DNA from: CAZBZG01 sp964496245
Lineage (GTDB): Bacteria; Planctomycetota; SZUA-567
Assembly: GCA_964496245.1 (NCBI GenBank)
Contig: CAZBZG010000140.1
Span: forward strand, 1-11,587
Direction: 5' to 3'
DNA length: 11,587 bases
Made by a program: the position numbers and the translations under genes
Shown here: positions 1-6,909 of the stretch, one piece after another
Position numbering within the stretch: position 1 is the stretch's first letter
Layout of the letters: each line of letters opens with the position of its first letter
The notes under the pieces: generated by a model
Database searches by the model: none
The model's input: only the letters and a program-made list of their open reading frames with translations
What the model was told of the DNA's origin: nothing

Positions 1-23
1 GCCGCTTGCCAAGCAGAGGGACA

Positions 24-1775
24 ATGCCCGGAATCGTACACGAAACCCCAGCCGATGTTTCTCGCCGCCCCCTCGGCCAGATCCTCGTTGAGATGGGAGC
101 TCTGACCCAAGAGCAATTGGACGAGGGCGTCGCTAAGCAGAAGGAGGAGGGCGGCGCGCTCGGCACCGTGCTCAAGGAACTCGGCTTCATCTCCGAACAG
201 CAGCTGCTCGCAGCCCTGGGCGAACAGCTCGGCATGGACACGGTCGACCTCTCGGACATCGAGATCGAGCCCGACGTCCTCGCCAAGGTCGACCGCATGG
301 TGGCCGAAGTCTATCGCATCCTCCCCGTCGATTTCGACGAGTCCAGCAACACACTCATCATCGCCATGGCCAACCCCCTCAACGTCTACGCACTGGACGA
401 CCTTCGCTTCATGTTGAACTGCAACGTGCGCGGAGCCGTCTCGGATGAGGATTCGGTCCGCCAGGGCATCGAGCAGTACTATGGGGCCAGCGAGACTGAC
501 TCCATTGAGAACTTGATCGGCGAAATCGGCGACGGCGGGGACGTCGTCGAATTCAACGAGGACGACGAGAACATCGACGTCAGCGCCCTGGAGGAGAGCG
601 CCAACAGCGCCCCCGTCGTCAAGCTCCTCAACCTCGTGCTCCTTTCGGCCATCCGGGACCAGTCCTCGGACATCCACTTCGAGCCCTTTGAGGACGAGTT
701 CAAGATTCGCTACCGGATCGATGGGGCGCTGCTGGAGATGAAGAGCCCGCCCAAGAGTCTCGCCATGGCCCTGATCAGCCGCATCAAGGTCATGGCCAAC
801 CTCGACATCGCCGAACGCCGCAAACCGCAGGACGGCCGGATCCTGCTGAGCATGGGCGACAAGAAGGTGGACCTGCGCGTATCGTGCCTGCCCACCATCG
901 GCGGCGAGAGCGTGGTCATCCGCGTGCTCGACAAGACGGTGGTGGCTCTCGACATCCACCGGCTGGGCATGCGCGAGGAGGACCTCAAGCAATTCATGGA
1001 TCTCATTCACAAGCCCAACGGCATCATCCTGGTGACCGGTCCCACCGGCAGCGGAAAGACCACCACGCTCTACGCCTGTCTCAACGCGGTCAACGACATC
1101 TCCCTCAAGATCATCACAACCGAGGATCCCGTGGAGTACGAACTCGCCGGCATCGTGCAGGTTCCCATCCGCACGGACATCGGCGTCACCTTTGCCAAGT
1201 GCCTGCGCTCCATTCTCCGCCAGGATCCCGACAAGATTCTTGTCGGCGAGATCCGCGATCTGGAAACGGCCGACATTGCAATCGAGGCCTCGCTGACGGG
1301 GCACCTCGTCTTCAGCACGCTGCATACGCCCGATGCGCCCAGCACCATCGCCCGCCTGATCGAGATGGGCGTCGAACCCTACCTGCTCGCTGCCACCGTC
1401 GAGGCCATCGTCGCCCAGCGCCTCGTCCGATGCATCTGCCTGCGGTGCAAGGAATCCTACAATCCCACGGACGAGGAACTCTTCGAGGTCGGCCTTACGC
1501 AGGATTCCGTGCAGGGCCGCGAGTTCTACTACGGCCGCGGCTGCGAAAACTGCAAGGACACCGGCTACAGGGGGCGCAACGCCATCTACGAGATCATGCA
1601 CCTCAATTCTGCGCTGCGCGACCACATCATCGCAAAGAAGTCGACCGAGGTGATCCGGTCCACTGCCCGCGAACACGGCATGCACAGCCTACGGGAAGCG
1701 GGATTGCTCAAGGTCTACGACGGCATCACCACCATCGAGGAGATCGTCAAGGAAACCATGTCATTGGAGGCTTGA
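24..1775 (+). CDS. gspE: Type II secretion / type IV pilus assembly ATPase (GspE/PilB family)
   Basis: Cytoplasmic hexameric ATPase that powers pseudopilus or pilus subunit assembly through the inner-membrane platform protein encoded next door. The chosen ATG at 24 follows AGAGGG and gives 583 residues, usual for the family; the frame stays open to the left edge, so a longer start is not excluded. An N-terminal MshEN-type region holds two 24-residue motifs (residues 16-39 and 45-68) separated by exactly five residues. The C-terminal ATPase has Walker A GPTGSGKT at 339-346, the Asp box TTEDPVEYE, Walker B KILVGEIRD around 404-412, the His-box GHLVFSTLHT, and a zinc-binding pair CLRC (472-475) and CENC (507-510). 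All catalytic motifs are intact. GspE and PilB cannot be separated by sequence alone, and no pseudopilin or pilT gene is adjacent. The family call is very secure; the exact system is not. Confidence 0.95.
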   Translation: MPGIVHETPADVSRRPLGQILVEMGALTQEQLDEGVAKQKEEGGALGTVLKELGFISEQQLLAALGEQLGMDTVDLSDIEIEPDVLAKVDRMVAEVYRILPVDFDESSNTLIIAMANPLNVYALDDLRFMLNCNVRGAVSDEDSVRQGIEQYYGASETDSIENLIGEIGDGGDVVEFNEDDENIDVSALEESANSAPVVKLLNLVLLSAIRDQSSDIHFEPFEDEFKIRYRIDGALLEMKSPPKSLAMALISRIKVMANLDIAERRKPQDGRILLSMGDKKVDLRVSCLPTIGGESVVIRVLDKTVVALDIHRLGMREEDLKQFMDLIHKPNGIILVTGPTGSGKTTTLYACLNAVNDISLKIITTEDPVEYELAGIVQVPIRTDIGVTFAKCLRSILRQDPDKILVGEIRDLETADIAIEASLTGHLVFSTLHTPDAPSTIARLIEMGVEPYLLAATVEAIVAQRLVRCICLRCKESYNPTDEELFEVGLTQDSVQGREFYYGRGCENCKDTGYRGRNAIYEIMHLNSALRDHIIAKKSTEVIRSTAREHGMHSLREAGLLKVYDGITTIEEIVKETMSLEA

Positions 1776-1863
1776 GCCGGATCCGCGCGGGCCGGACGCC
1801 CTCGCGCGCACCGCCCTCCCCCGCGGCACGCAGGCCACCTCATGGCGCCCGAAGGAGAAGCCG

Positions 1864-3108
1864 ATGCCCACGTTTTCGTTCGAGGCTGTCGACAATGCCG
1901 GCAAACCGGTCAAAGATACCATCGACGCCGCCAACGTGGATGAAGCCCGCGACAAACTCAAGGGCAAGGGGCTCTTCCCCACCAGCATCAGCCAGAAGGC
2001 CGGGCGGTCCTCGCGGCGCAAAGCGGCCGAAGTCGATACCGAGCGCAAGCGCGCCGTCACGATTGGCAGCGGGGTGTCCGCCAAGGAGCTCACGCTCTTC
2101 ACGCGCCAGTTCTCCACGTTGATCGATGCCGGCCTGCCCATGGTCCGGGCCCTCGACATCATGGAGCAGATGCTCAAGCCCGGGGGCCTCCGCAATGTCG
2201 TGATGGATGTGCGAGACGACGTCGAACAGGGTTCGAGCCTCTCCGAGGCCATGGCCAAACACCCGGGCGCCTTCGACCAGCTCTATGTGAGCATGATCCG
2301 GGCGGGCGAGACGGGCGGTCTGCTGGCCAGCATTCTCAACCGGCTCGCCGAGTTCCGGGAGAAGAGCCAGCGCCTCAAGCGCCAGATCATCGGCGCGCTC
2401 ATCTATCCCATCGCGGTCCTGACGATCGCCGGTGCCATCCTCACCCTGATCATCATGTTCATCGTCCCCAAGTTCAAGGACATGTTCTCCGACATGGACA
2501 TCGAGATGCCGGGCATGACCCGCATGCTCATGGCGTTCTCCGAACTCCTCATCCAGTACTGGTATCTGGTCCCCTTCGTCCCGCTCGGGCTGGTGATCGC
2601 CTTCTTCCTGATCCGGCTGACCGCACCCGGCCGGTATGCGATCGATATGATTATGCTCTACATCCCGGTCTTCGGTACCATCGTGCGCAAGTCGAGTATC
2701 TCGCGATTCTGCCGGACGCTCGGCGAACTGAGCGCTGCCGGCGTCCCCATCCTCGACGCCCTCGGCATCCTCCGCACGGCCGTGGGCAACGCCGTCATCT
2801 CCGAGGCCGTGGCTGACGTCCACGCCTCCATCCGCGAAGGCGAGAACATCGCCGACCCCATGCGGCGCAGCGGCGTCTTCGACATCATGGTGGTCAACAT
2901 GATCGAGGTCGGCGAGGAGACCGGCGAACTCGACAAGATGCTGCTCAAGATCGCGGATACCTACGACGGCGAGGTCGACACCTTGGTCGGTTCCATGATG
3001 AGCCTGCTCGAGCCGTTTCTCATCATCGGCATGGGCGGCGCGGTAGGCTTTATCGTGATCTCGCTCTTCCTGCCCCTCATCTCGATCATCCAGGGGCTCA
3101 ACGCCTGA
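1864..3108 (+). CDS. gspF: Type II secretion / type IV pilus inner-membrane platform protein (GspF/PilC family)
   Basis: Polytopic inner-membrane protein that couples the GspE/PilB motor to pilin or pseudopilin insertion. ATG at 1864 is preceded by AAGGAG (1852-1857) at good spacing; 414 residues is the usual length. The protein begins with the typical short beta region (FSFEAVDNAGK), then two T2SSF repeats at about 75-200 and 277-400. The second repeat has the signature GEETGELDKML (350-360). Likely membrane spans are 178-203, 232-252 and 384-408, matching the family topology. It lies 88 bases after gspE on the same strand, so the two are probably co-transcribed. No pseudopilin (GspG/H) or secretin gene follows: the next gene is on the opposite strand. 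The name could equally be PilC. Confidence 0.95.
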   Translation: MPTFSFEAVDNAGKPVKDTIDAANVDEARDKLKGKGLFPTSISQKAGRSSRRKAAEVDTERKRAVTIGSGVSAKELTLFTRQFSTLIDAGLPMVRALDIMEQMLKPGGLRNVVMDVRDDVEQGSSLSEAMAKHPGAFDQLYVSMIRAGETGGLLASILNRLAEFREKSQRLKRQIIGALIYPIAVLTIAGAILTLIIMFIVPKFKDMFSDMDIEMPGMTRMLMAFSELLIQYWYLVPFVPLGLVIAFFLIRLTAPGRYAIDMIMLYIPVFGTIVRKSSISRFCRTLGELSAAGVPILDALGILRTAVGNAVISEAVADVHASIREGENIADPMRRSGVFDIMVVNMIEVGEETGELDKMLLKIADTYDGEVDTLVGSMMSLLEPFLIIGMGGAVGFIVISLFLPLISIIQGLNA

Positions 3109-3186
3109 TCGCGGTCTCGGTTTGGGCGCGGTTTCCGCTCTCTCGGGGCACCACGCGACACCGGCTCTCGCATCCGCAAGGGGCCC

Positions 3187-3204
3187 GCCTGTCACCTGTC
3201 AGGC
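3187..3204. terminator. Weak hairpin between convergent genes
   Basis: GCCTG and CAGGC form a 5-bp perfect stem with an 8-nt interior. It sits between the end of gspF and the stop codon of the convergent MtaA-like gene, which it overlaps. There is no clear U-tract on either side, so it is at best a weak two-way transcription stop. The rest of the gap 3109-3186 shows no gene and no stronger hairpin. Confidence 0.2.
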
Positions 3205-4143
3205 ACTGCTCTCCTCAATGCACGTGCGACGGGCCAAACGCAGCAGATCCCACGACACGTCATCGGGGACGGTACATCCGGCGGCCAACAGGTACTTCTC
3301 CTGCCCCCCCGCACGCAGGGCTGCCCGGACCGCCTCCCGCAAGGCATTCTCCGGCCCCGTGGCCAGGGGACCCCGGTGATCGAGGCCCGCGGCCACCGGC
3401 AGGTCCGTGCGTTCTCGGCCCTCGGCAATTGTCGGGTTTCCCCAGGACGGGCCGACCGCCCAGTTGATGCAGCCGGCGGGATACGTCCAGTACGGTGCCA
3501 TCCGCACATTCTCGCCGCAGACGTGCAGCAAATTGAAGGGCGCATCGGAAATGGCTTCGAGCACTTGCCGGTCAAAAGCCTCTACGAACCCAGCATGCTC
3601 CTCGACCGTCAGCCGCTCTCGTTCGCCGGCCTGAGCCGAGTAGTACATGCCCCACGCGCCCGCGTCGATGCAGGCGCGGCTGAAGCAGATCAGGCTTTCC
3701 GCAATGCCGCCGAGGGCGGCCAGGCACGCCTCCGGCTCTTTGCGGATCAGGGCGTCCGCCTGCTTCAGCGTCATGCAATTGAGCGTGGCGTACGGGCAGA
3801 AAAGTGTGACGATCACAGGAGCCTCGCCGGCCAATTCGTCCAAGAGGATACGCAGCCCTTCCAGGAAGGATTCGAAGCATTCGGACGACAAGGGTATGGG
3901 CGTGGCGAGCGTCTCCAGGTCGAGCTCGGCCCGGCCCGTCACGTATCCGGCCGGCGATTCGTACCGGGTATCGTTCATGACCTTGAGCCAGTCCGGGTCG
4001 CAAGCCTCGTAGTAGCGGAGGTGCATCTCCGCCATGGGACGCCGGCTGCGATGCTTTTCGGAAAAGTGGAACCAGAACGAAGCGGGCACATGGTCGACAC
4101 CCGCCCCCGCCAGAGCCGCCCGCACGCGTTCGGTCTTGTTCAT
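3199..4143 (-). CDS. MtaA/URO-D family methyltransferase-like protein
   Basis: A 314-residue protein of the uroporphyrinogen decarboxylase/MtaA superfamily (TIM-barrel enzymes including HemE and the corrinoid:coenzyme M methyltransferases). It lacks the N-terminal substrate-binding motif of HemE (RQAGR type), so it is probably not a haem-pathway enzyme. It does have H207-x-C209 (LLHVCGEN) and C290 (LAAGCTVPDD). This H-x-C-x(n)-C arrangement is the zinc-thiolate site by which MtaA/MtbA-type methyltransferases activate a thiol substrate. The start ATG (4141-4143) has GGAGG at 4151-4155, seven bases upstream. It is the last gene of a minus-strand operon, 47 bases after the metallo-hydrolase gene. 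A corrinoid- or methyl-transfer role is an inference from the zinc site; the substrate is unknown, and no corrinoid protein gene is nearby. Many environmental genomes hold large paralogue sets of this family. Confidence 0.82.
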   Translation of the reverse strand: MNKTERVRAALAGAGVDHVPASFWFHFSEKHRSRRPMAEMHLRYYEACDPDWLKVMNDTRYESPAGYVTGRAELDLETLATPIPLSSECFESFLEGLRILLDELAGEAPVIVTLFCPYATLNCMTLKQADALIRKEPEACLAALGGIAESLICFSRACIDAGAWGMYYSAQAGERERLTVEEHAGFVEAFDRQVLEAISDAPFNLLHVCGENVRMAPYWTYPAGCINWAVGPSWGNPTIAEGRERTDLPVAAGLDHRGPLATGPENALREAVRAALRAGGQEKYLLAAGCTVPDDVSWDLLRLARRTCIEESSA

Positions 4144-4190
4144 GTTCGCACCTCCGCCTCGTCCCTTCCGTCGCGCCGCCCGCCCGGCTC

Positions 4191-5090
4191 CTATAGATCG
4201 AGCGTCATCCCCTCCTTCGCCAGCAGAAGATCGATTCCCTTCTGCTTCGCACGCGCCCGGTAGTCTTCTTCGCGCGCGGCCAGCACCGCGTCCGTGCTCA
4301 TGGGATCGTGATGAGTCAATACGAGGCGGCTCAGGCCAGACTGTTCAGCCAACGTCAGGTCCGCCTCGTACCAGCTGTGCCCCCACCCCCGCTTGCTCGC
4401 GTACTGCTCGGCCGTGTACTGCGCATCCCACGTCACCAGATCGGCCCCGCGCAAGAAGCCGGTGATTCGCGCGTTCTGCTCGCTCGCGTCCTGGTCGAGC
4501 GCGGCCAACACATCCTCGTCCATGTCGCCGCAATCTTCCGCATCACGATACACATTGCGGAACGGTTCATGATCTCCGCCATAAACGAACGTCCTCCCCT
4601 CATGCCGCAGCTTGTAGGCCAGGCACATGACCGGGTGATTGAGGCGACACACTTCGATCTCGAACTGCGCGGTGTGGATCTTGCTCTCCTTGCAGTCCAC
4701 GTACGCCAGATCGGCCTGCAGCTGGTTGATGCTGACCGGGAAATATTCGTGGTTCGTCTGGAGCTCCATGATCTGCCGGAGACTCCGCTTCTGGACCTCG
4801 GACGGAGGACCGTAGATCAGAAAGGCGTTGCCCGCCTTGTAGCTCGGGGCAAAAAACGGGAACCCCTGGATGTGATCCCAATGGGTGTGCGAGATGAAGA
4901 TCGCCCCGTTGATCGGCCGCTTCCGTGACATCAAATCCAGCCCGCAGGAGCGGATGCCCGTCCCGGCATCGAAGATGAAAACGCTGTCTCCGGCCTCCAC
5001 CGAGACGCAGGGGGTATTGCCGCCGTACACAACCGTGTCAGCGCCGGGCGCCGGAACCGAACCCCGGACGCCCCAGAAGCGAATCTTCAT
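4191..5090 (-). CDS. Metallo-beta-lactamase fold hydrolase (phosphodiesterase-like)
   Basis: A 299-residue soluble MBL-fold enzyme. The N-terminus (RFWGVRGSVPAPG, YGGNTPCV, FDAGTGIRSCG) is typical of the subgroup often annotated as phosphodiesterase-like MBL hydrolases. The metal site is complete: HTHWDH supplies H68, H70, D72 and H73; H152 is in NHP; H260/H261 are in LTHHDP. The bridging aspartate may be D173 (GGDH) or D222 (WDAQYT). No signal peptide or membrane span is seen, so it should act in the cytoplasm. Its ATG (5088-5090) overlaps the stop of the upstream HDOD gene as ATGA, which points to translational coupling. A cyclic-nucleotide or other phosphodiester substrate is plausible from the family but not shown by the sequence. 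The fold is very secure; the substrate is unknown. Confidence 0.88.
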   Translation of the reverse strand: MKIRFWGVRGSVPAPGADTVVYGGNTPCVSVEAGDSVFIFDAGTGIRSCGLDLMSRKRPINGAIFISHTHWDHIQGFPFFAPSYKAGNAFLIYGPPSEVQKRSLRQIMELQTNHEYFPVSINQLQADLAYVDCKESKIHTAQFEIEVCRLNHPVMCLAYKLRHEGRTFVYGGDHEPFRNVYRDAEDCGDMDEDVLAALDQDASEQNARITGFLRGADLVTWDAQYTAEQYASKRGWGHSWYEADLTLAEQSGLSRLVLTHHDPMSTDAVLAAREEDYRARAKQKGIDLLLAKEGMTLDL

Positions 5091-5401
5091 GCGCGCAGGA
5101 ACTCCGTGGCTTTCGGCCTCTCCGTGTCGGCGCTCAGGGCCAGATTCTTGATCGTATTCGTTCCCGCCATGATGACCGCCTTCTCGAGCGAGAGCACCTT
5201 CTGGCTCAGGCTGAAGTAGGAGGCGTTCACAAGCTTCAGCACCTTCGCCGACAGCATTGGGTCCAGCTTGATGGCCTTGGTCAACTCGGCTGGCGGACAG
5301 TCGATGTTCCCGGCCAGTTCCACGACCTTGGTGGCCGTGGGCGACAGCGACGGCATGTTCGCCTCGAGTTTCTCTGCCACTTCATCGATCGTATACGCCA
5401 C
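5087..5401 (-). CDS. Short HDOD-domain protein (N-terminal half of the domain only)
   Basis: A 104-residue protein. The HDOD start motif MPSLSPTATKVVELA (about 16-30) is followed by the conserved stretch LDPMLSAKVLKLVNASYFSL (47-66) and an AIxLG-like segment AVIMAGTNTIKNLALS (75-90). A 14-residue unrelated tail follows. HDOD domains are normally near 200 residues, so the second, HD-like helical half is absent, and the overlapping MBL gene leaves no room for it. The GTG start at 5401 is chosen because GAGGAGG lies just upstream and a promoter at 5427-5455 would start transcripts near 5420; an upstream GTG at 5455 would lie inside the -35 box. HDOD proteins are regulatory or signalling partners without catalytic HD residues. 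Here it may bind the co-translated MBL hydrolase, but that is inference. It could instead be a decayed remnant. Confidence 0.75.
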   Translation of the reverse strand: MAYTIDEVAEKLEANMPSLSPTATKVVELAGNIDCPPAELTKAIKLDPMLSAKVLKLVNASYFSLSQKVLSLEKAVIMAGTNTIKNLALSADTERPKATEFLRA

Positions 5402-5426
5402 GGTCCTCCTCGCAGCAAGCCCGCAA

Positions 5427-5455
5427 AGAATACCGGCTCGTCCGGCGACGGTCAA
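5427..5455 (-). promoter_or_regulatory. Sigma70-type promoter of the HDOD-MBL-MtaA-like operon
   Basis: Read on the minus strand: -35 TTGACC (5450-5455), a 17-base spacer, then -10 TATTCT (5427-5432). The predicted transcript begins near 5420 and reaches the GTG start at 5401 after a short leader holding the GAGGAGG ribosome site. It is divergent from the tRNA promoter at 5565-5593. Confidence 0.6.
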
Positions 5456-5564
5456 GCGTGTCCACCGGAGCGCGCATGATCGTGCCGCTCCATCCCCCGC
5501 CGCGGAGCCGCAGGCCTCATCTCGGCCGCGTCATTCGACGCCCGCGGGGATCATGCCTTTTTGC

Positions 5565-5593
5565 TTGACGACCTGCGAATCCCGGACTACAGT
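5565..5593 (+). promoter_or_regulatory. Sigma70-type promoter of tRNA-Cys
   Basis: -35 TTGACG (5565-5570), a 17-base spacer, then -10 TACAGT (5588-5593). Transcription would begin near 5600, leaving a roughly 24-base 5' leader before the mature tRNA at 5624. Good agreement with the consensus -35 and a correctly placed tRNA support it. Confidence 0.6.
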
Positions 5594-5623
5594 GGAAGCG
5601 TTACAACCGCGGCCTGCCAGCGA

Positions 5624-5698
5624 GGCGACGTAGCCAAGGGGTAAGGCAAGGGTTTGCAAAACCCTCATCCGGCGGTTCGAATCCGCCCGTCGCCTCCA
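5624..5698 (+). tRNA. tRNA-Cys (anticodon GCA), CCA encoded
   Basis: A full cloverleaf can be folded. The acceptor stem GGCGACG (5624-5630) pairs perfectly with CGTCGCC (5688-5694). The D arm is GCC/GGC (5633-5635, 5645-5647). The anticodon stem AGGGT/ACCCT (5649-5653, 5661-5665) encloses loop TTGCAAA with anticodon GCA at 5656-5658. The variable loop is five bases. The T arm is GGCGG/CCGCC with loop TTCGAAT. The discriminator T5695 (U73) is the known cysteine identity base, and CCA (5696-5698) is encoded. It stands alone, between divergent HDOD and convergent dprA genes. No clear terminator follows in 5699-5744, which is only pyrimidine-rich. Confidence 0.97.
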
Positions 5699-5744
5699 AC
5701 ATCCTCTTCTCTGCCCTTTCCCCCCGTGCGTCATTCACTTCCTT

Positions 5745-6869
5745 TTACGTACGCGCCCGTACGAAGAACTTTACCGGCTTCTGCACCACCGCCCGCTTGA
5801 GCTCAAGGATCATGAGGGCCGCAGAGACCTTGCCCGCCGCCAGCCCCGTGGTCGCGCAGATGTGATCGATGTGCGCGGGGTCTGGTCCGAGGGCCGACAG
5901 GATCTGGGCCTCCACATCATCCGCTGCTTGGGCGCCTTCGCGGGGCGCCTCCGGATCGGCCCGCTCGGCCCCCTCGCGCCGCCGCTGCGCCAGCGTGTCC
6001 GCCAAGGGCCCGAACTCCTCCAGGATGTCATCCAGATCGCGGGCCAAAGTCGCCCCTTCGCGGATCAGCCGGTGGCAACCCGCTGTGTTCTCGTGATCGA
6101 TGCGGCCGGGGATCACGAATAGCTCGCGGTTCATCTCCGACGCATAGCGCGCCGTGATCACAGCCCCGCTCCGCGACGGTGCCTCGACCACCAACACGCC
6201 CAGCGCCAAACCGGCGACGATGCGGTTGCGCCTGGGAAAGTTCTCACGGGCGGGACCGGCATCCATCCGAAACTCGCTGAGGAGCGCTCCGGCAGAGGTG
6301 ACCTGTGCGGCGAGGTCCCGGTTCTCTTCGGGGTAGACGTGCCCCAAGCCGTTCCCCAACACCGCCAGCGTCCGCCCGCCGGCCCGCAAGGCGCCGCGAT
6401 GCGCGCATGTGTCGATGCCGCGCGCCAGCCCGCTGACCACGGTGAAGCCCGACCGCGCGAGCAGGTCCCCAAACCGTTCCGCCTGTTCCCGTCCGTAGTG
6501 CGTGGGGCGCCGGGTCCCCACCACCGCCATGGCCACCCCATCGGCAGGAACCAACTCCCCACGTACGTACAAGATCACAGGCGGATCATAGGTCTGTCGC
6601 AGCTGCTCCGGATACCGCGGATCGTCGTATCCGATCAGTTCCACGTCTTCGCGCCCGGCTGCGTCCAGTTCCGGCCGCGGATCGATCTCGCGTGCTTCCC
6701 GCACGGCACGGGCATGCGCGGCAGTGACACCCTCGACCTTACGCAAGCGCTCCTCGCTTTCGCCCAGGACGGCGTCCGCGCTTCCCAGCTCCCGCAGCAG
6801 CCGGTGGATGGTCACGGGGCCGATGCCCGAAGCCAGAGTCAGCTTGAGCAGGTGTTCGACGCGTTCCAT
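5745..6869 (-). CDS. dprA: DNA-processing protein DprA/Smf
   Basis: Cytoplasmic protein that binds incoming single-stranded DNA and loads RecA during natural transformation; widely conserved also in bacteria not known to be transformable. From the ATG at 6867-6869 it has 374 residues, usual length. A helical N-terminal region (1-70, LASGIGPVTIHRLL) leads to the Rossmann-like core: VGTRRPTHYG (117-126), SGLARGID (146-153), VLGNGLGHVYP (170-180), FPRRNRIVAGLA (211-222) and EAPSRSGAVITA (229-240). After a charged linker (about 290-316) comes the C-terminal winged-helix domain (317-372), so all three domains are present. An in-frame GTG at 6905 is possible and would leave a 4-base gap to the upstream gene. 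The ATG is preferred because family similarity starts there and GGAG lies about ten bases upstream. It is second in an operon with the L7/L12-like gene. Confidence 0.95.
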   Translation of the reverse strand: MERVEHLLKLTLASGIGPVTIHRLLRELGSADAVLGESEERLRKVEGVTAAHARAVREAREIDPRPELDAAGREDVELIGYDDPRYPEQLRQTYDPPVILYVRGELVPADGVAMAVVGTRRPTHYGREQAERFGDLLARSGFTVVSGLARGIDTCAHRGALRAGGRTLAVLGNGLGHVYPEENRDLAAQVTSAGALLSEFRMDAGPARENFPRRNRIVAGLALGVLVVEAPSRSGAVITARYASEMNRELFVIPGRIDHENTAGCHRLIREGATLARDLDDILEEFGPLADTLAQRRREGAERADPEAPREGAQAADDVEAQILSALGPDPAHIDHICATTGLAAGKVSAALMILELKRAVVQKPVKFFVRART

Positions 6870-6909
6870 GCGACGCACGCTCCGAATCGGGTGGACCGGT
6901 CCCACACGA

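Noticed and set aside
884..2122. Long plus-strand frame (412 codons) inside and past gspE
   Set aside because: It lies out of frame with a full set of GspE motifs and has Arg/His/Pro-rich composition typical of a shadow in high-G+C DNA.
1840..3195. Long minus-strand frame (451 codons) opposite gspF
   Set aside because: Asp/His/Glu-rich antisense shadow with no domain pattern; gspF has all its family signatures.
3376..4263. Plus-strand frame opposite the MtaA-like gene
   Set aside because: Antisense shadow; the minus-strand gene has the zinc motif and a perfect ribosome site.
5531..5734. Minus-strand frame across the tRNA
   Set aside because: Reads through the antisense of tRNA-Cys, a well-known source of false small proteins.
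5748..5763. CGTACG-CGCC-CGTACG inverted repeat at the end of dprA
   Set aside because: It is inside the last codons of dprA and has A-rich rather than T-rich sequence on its downstream minus-strand side, so it does not look like a terminator.
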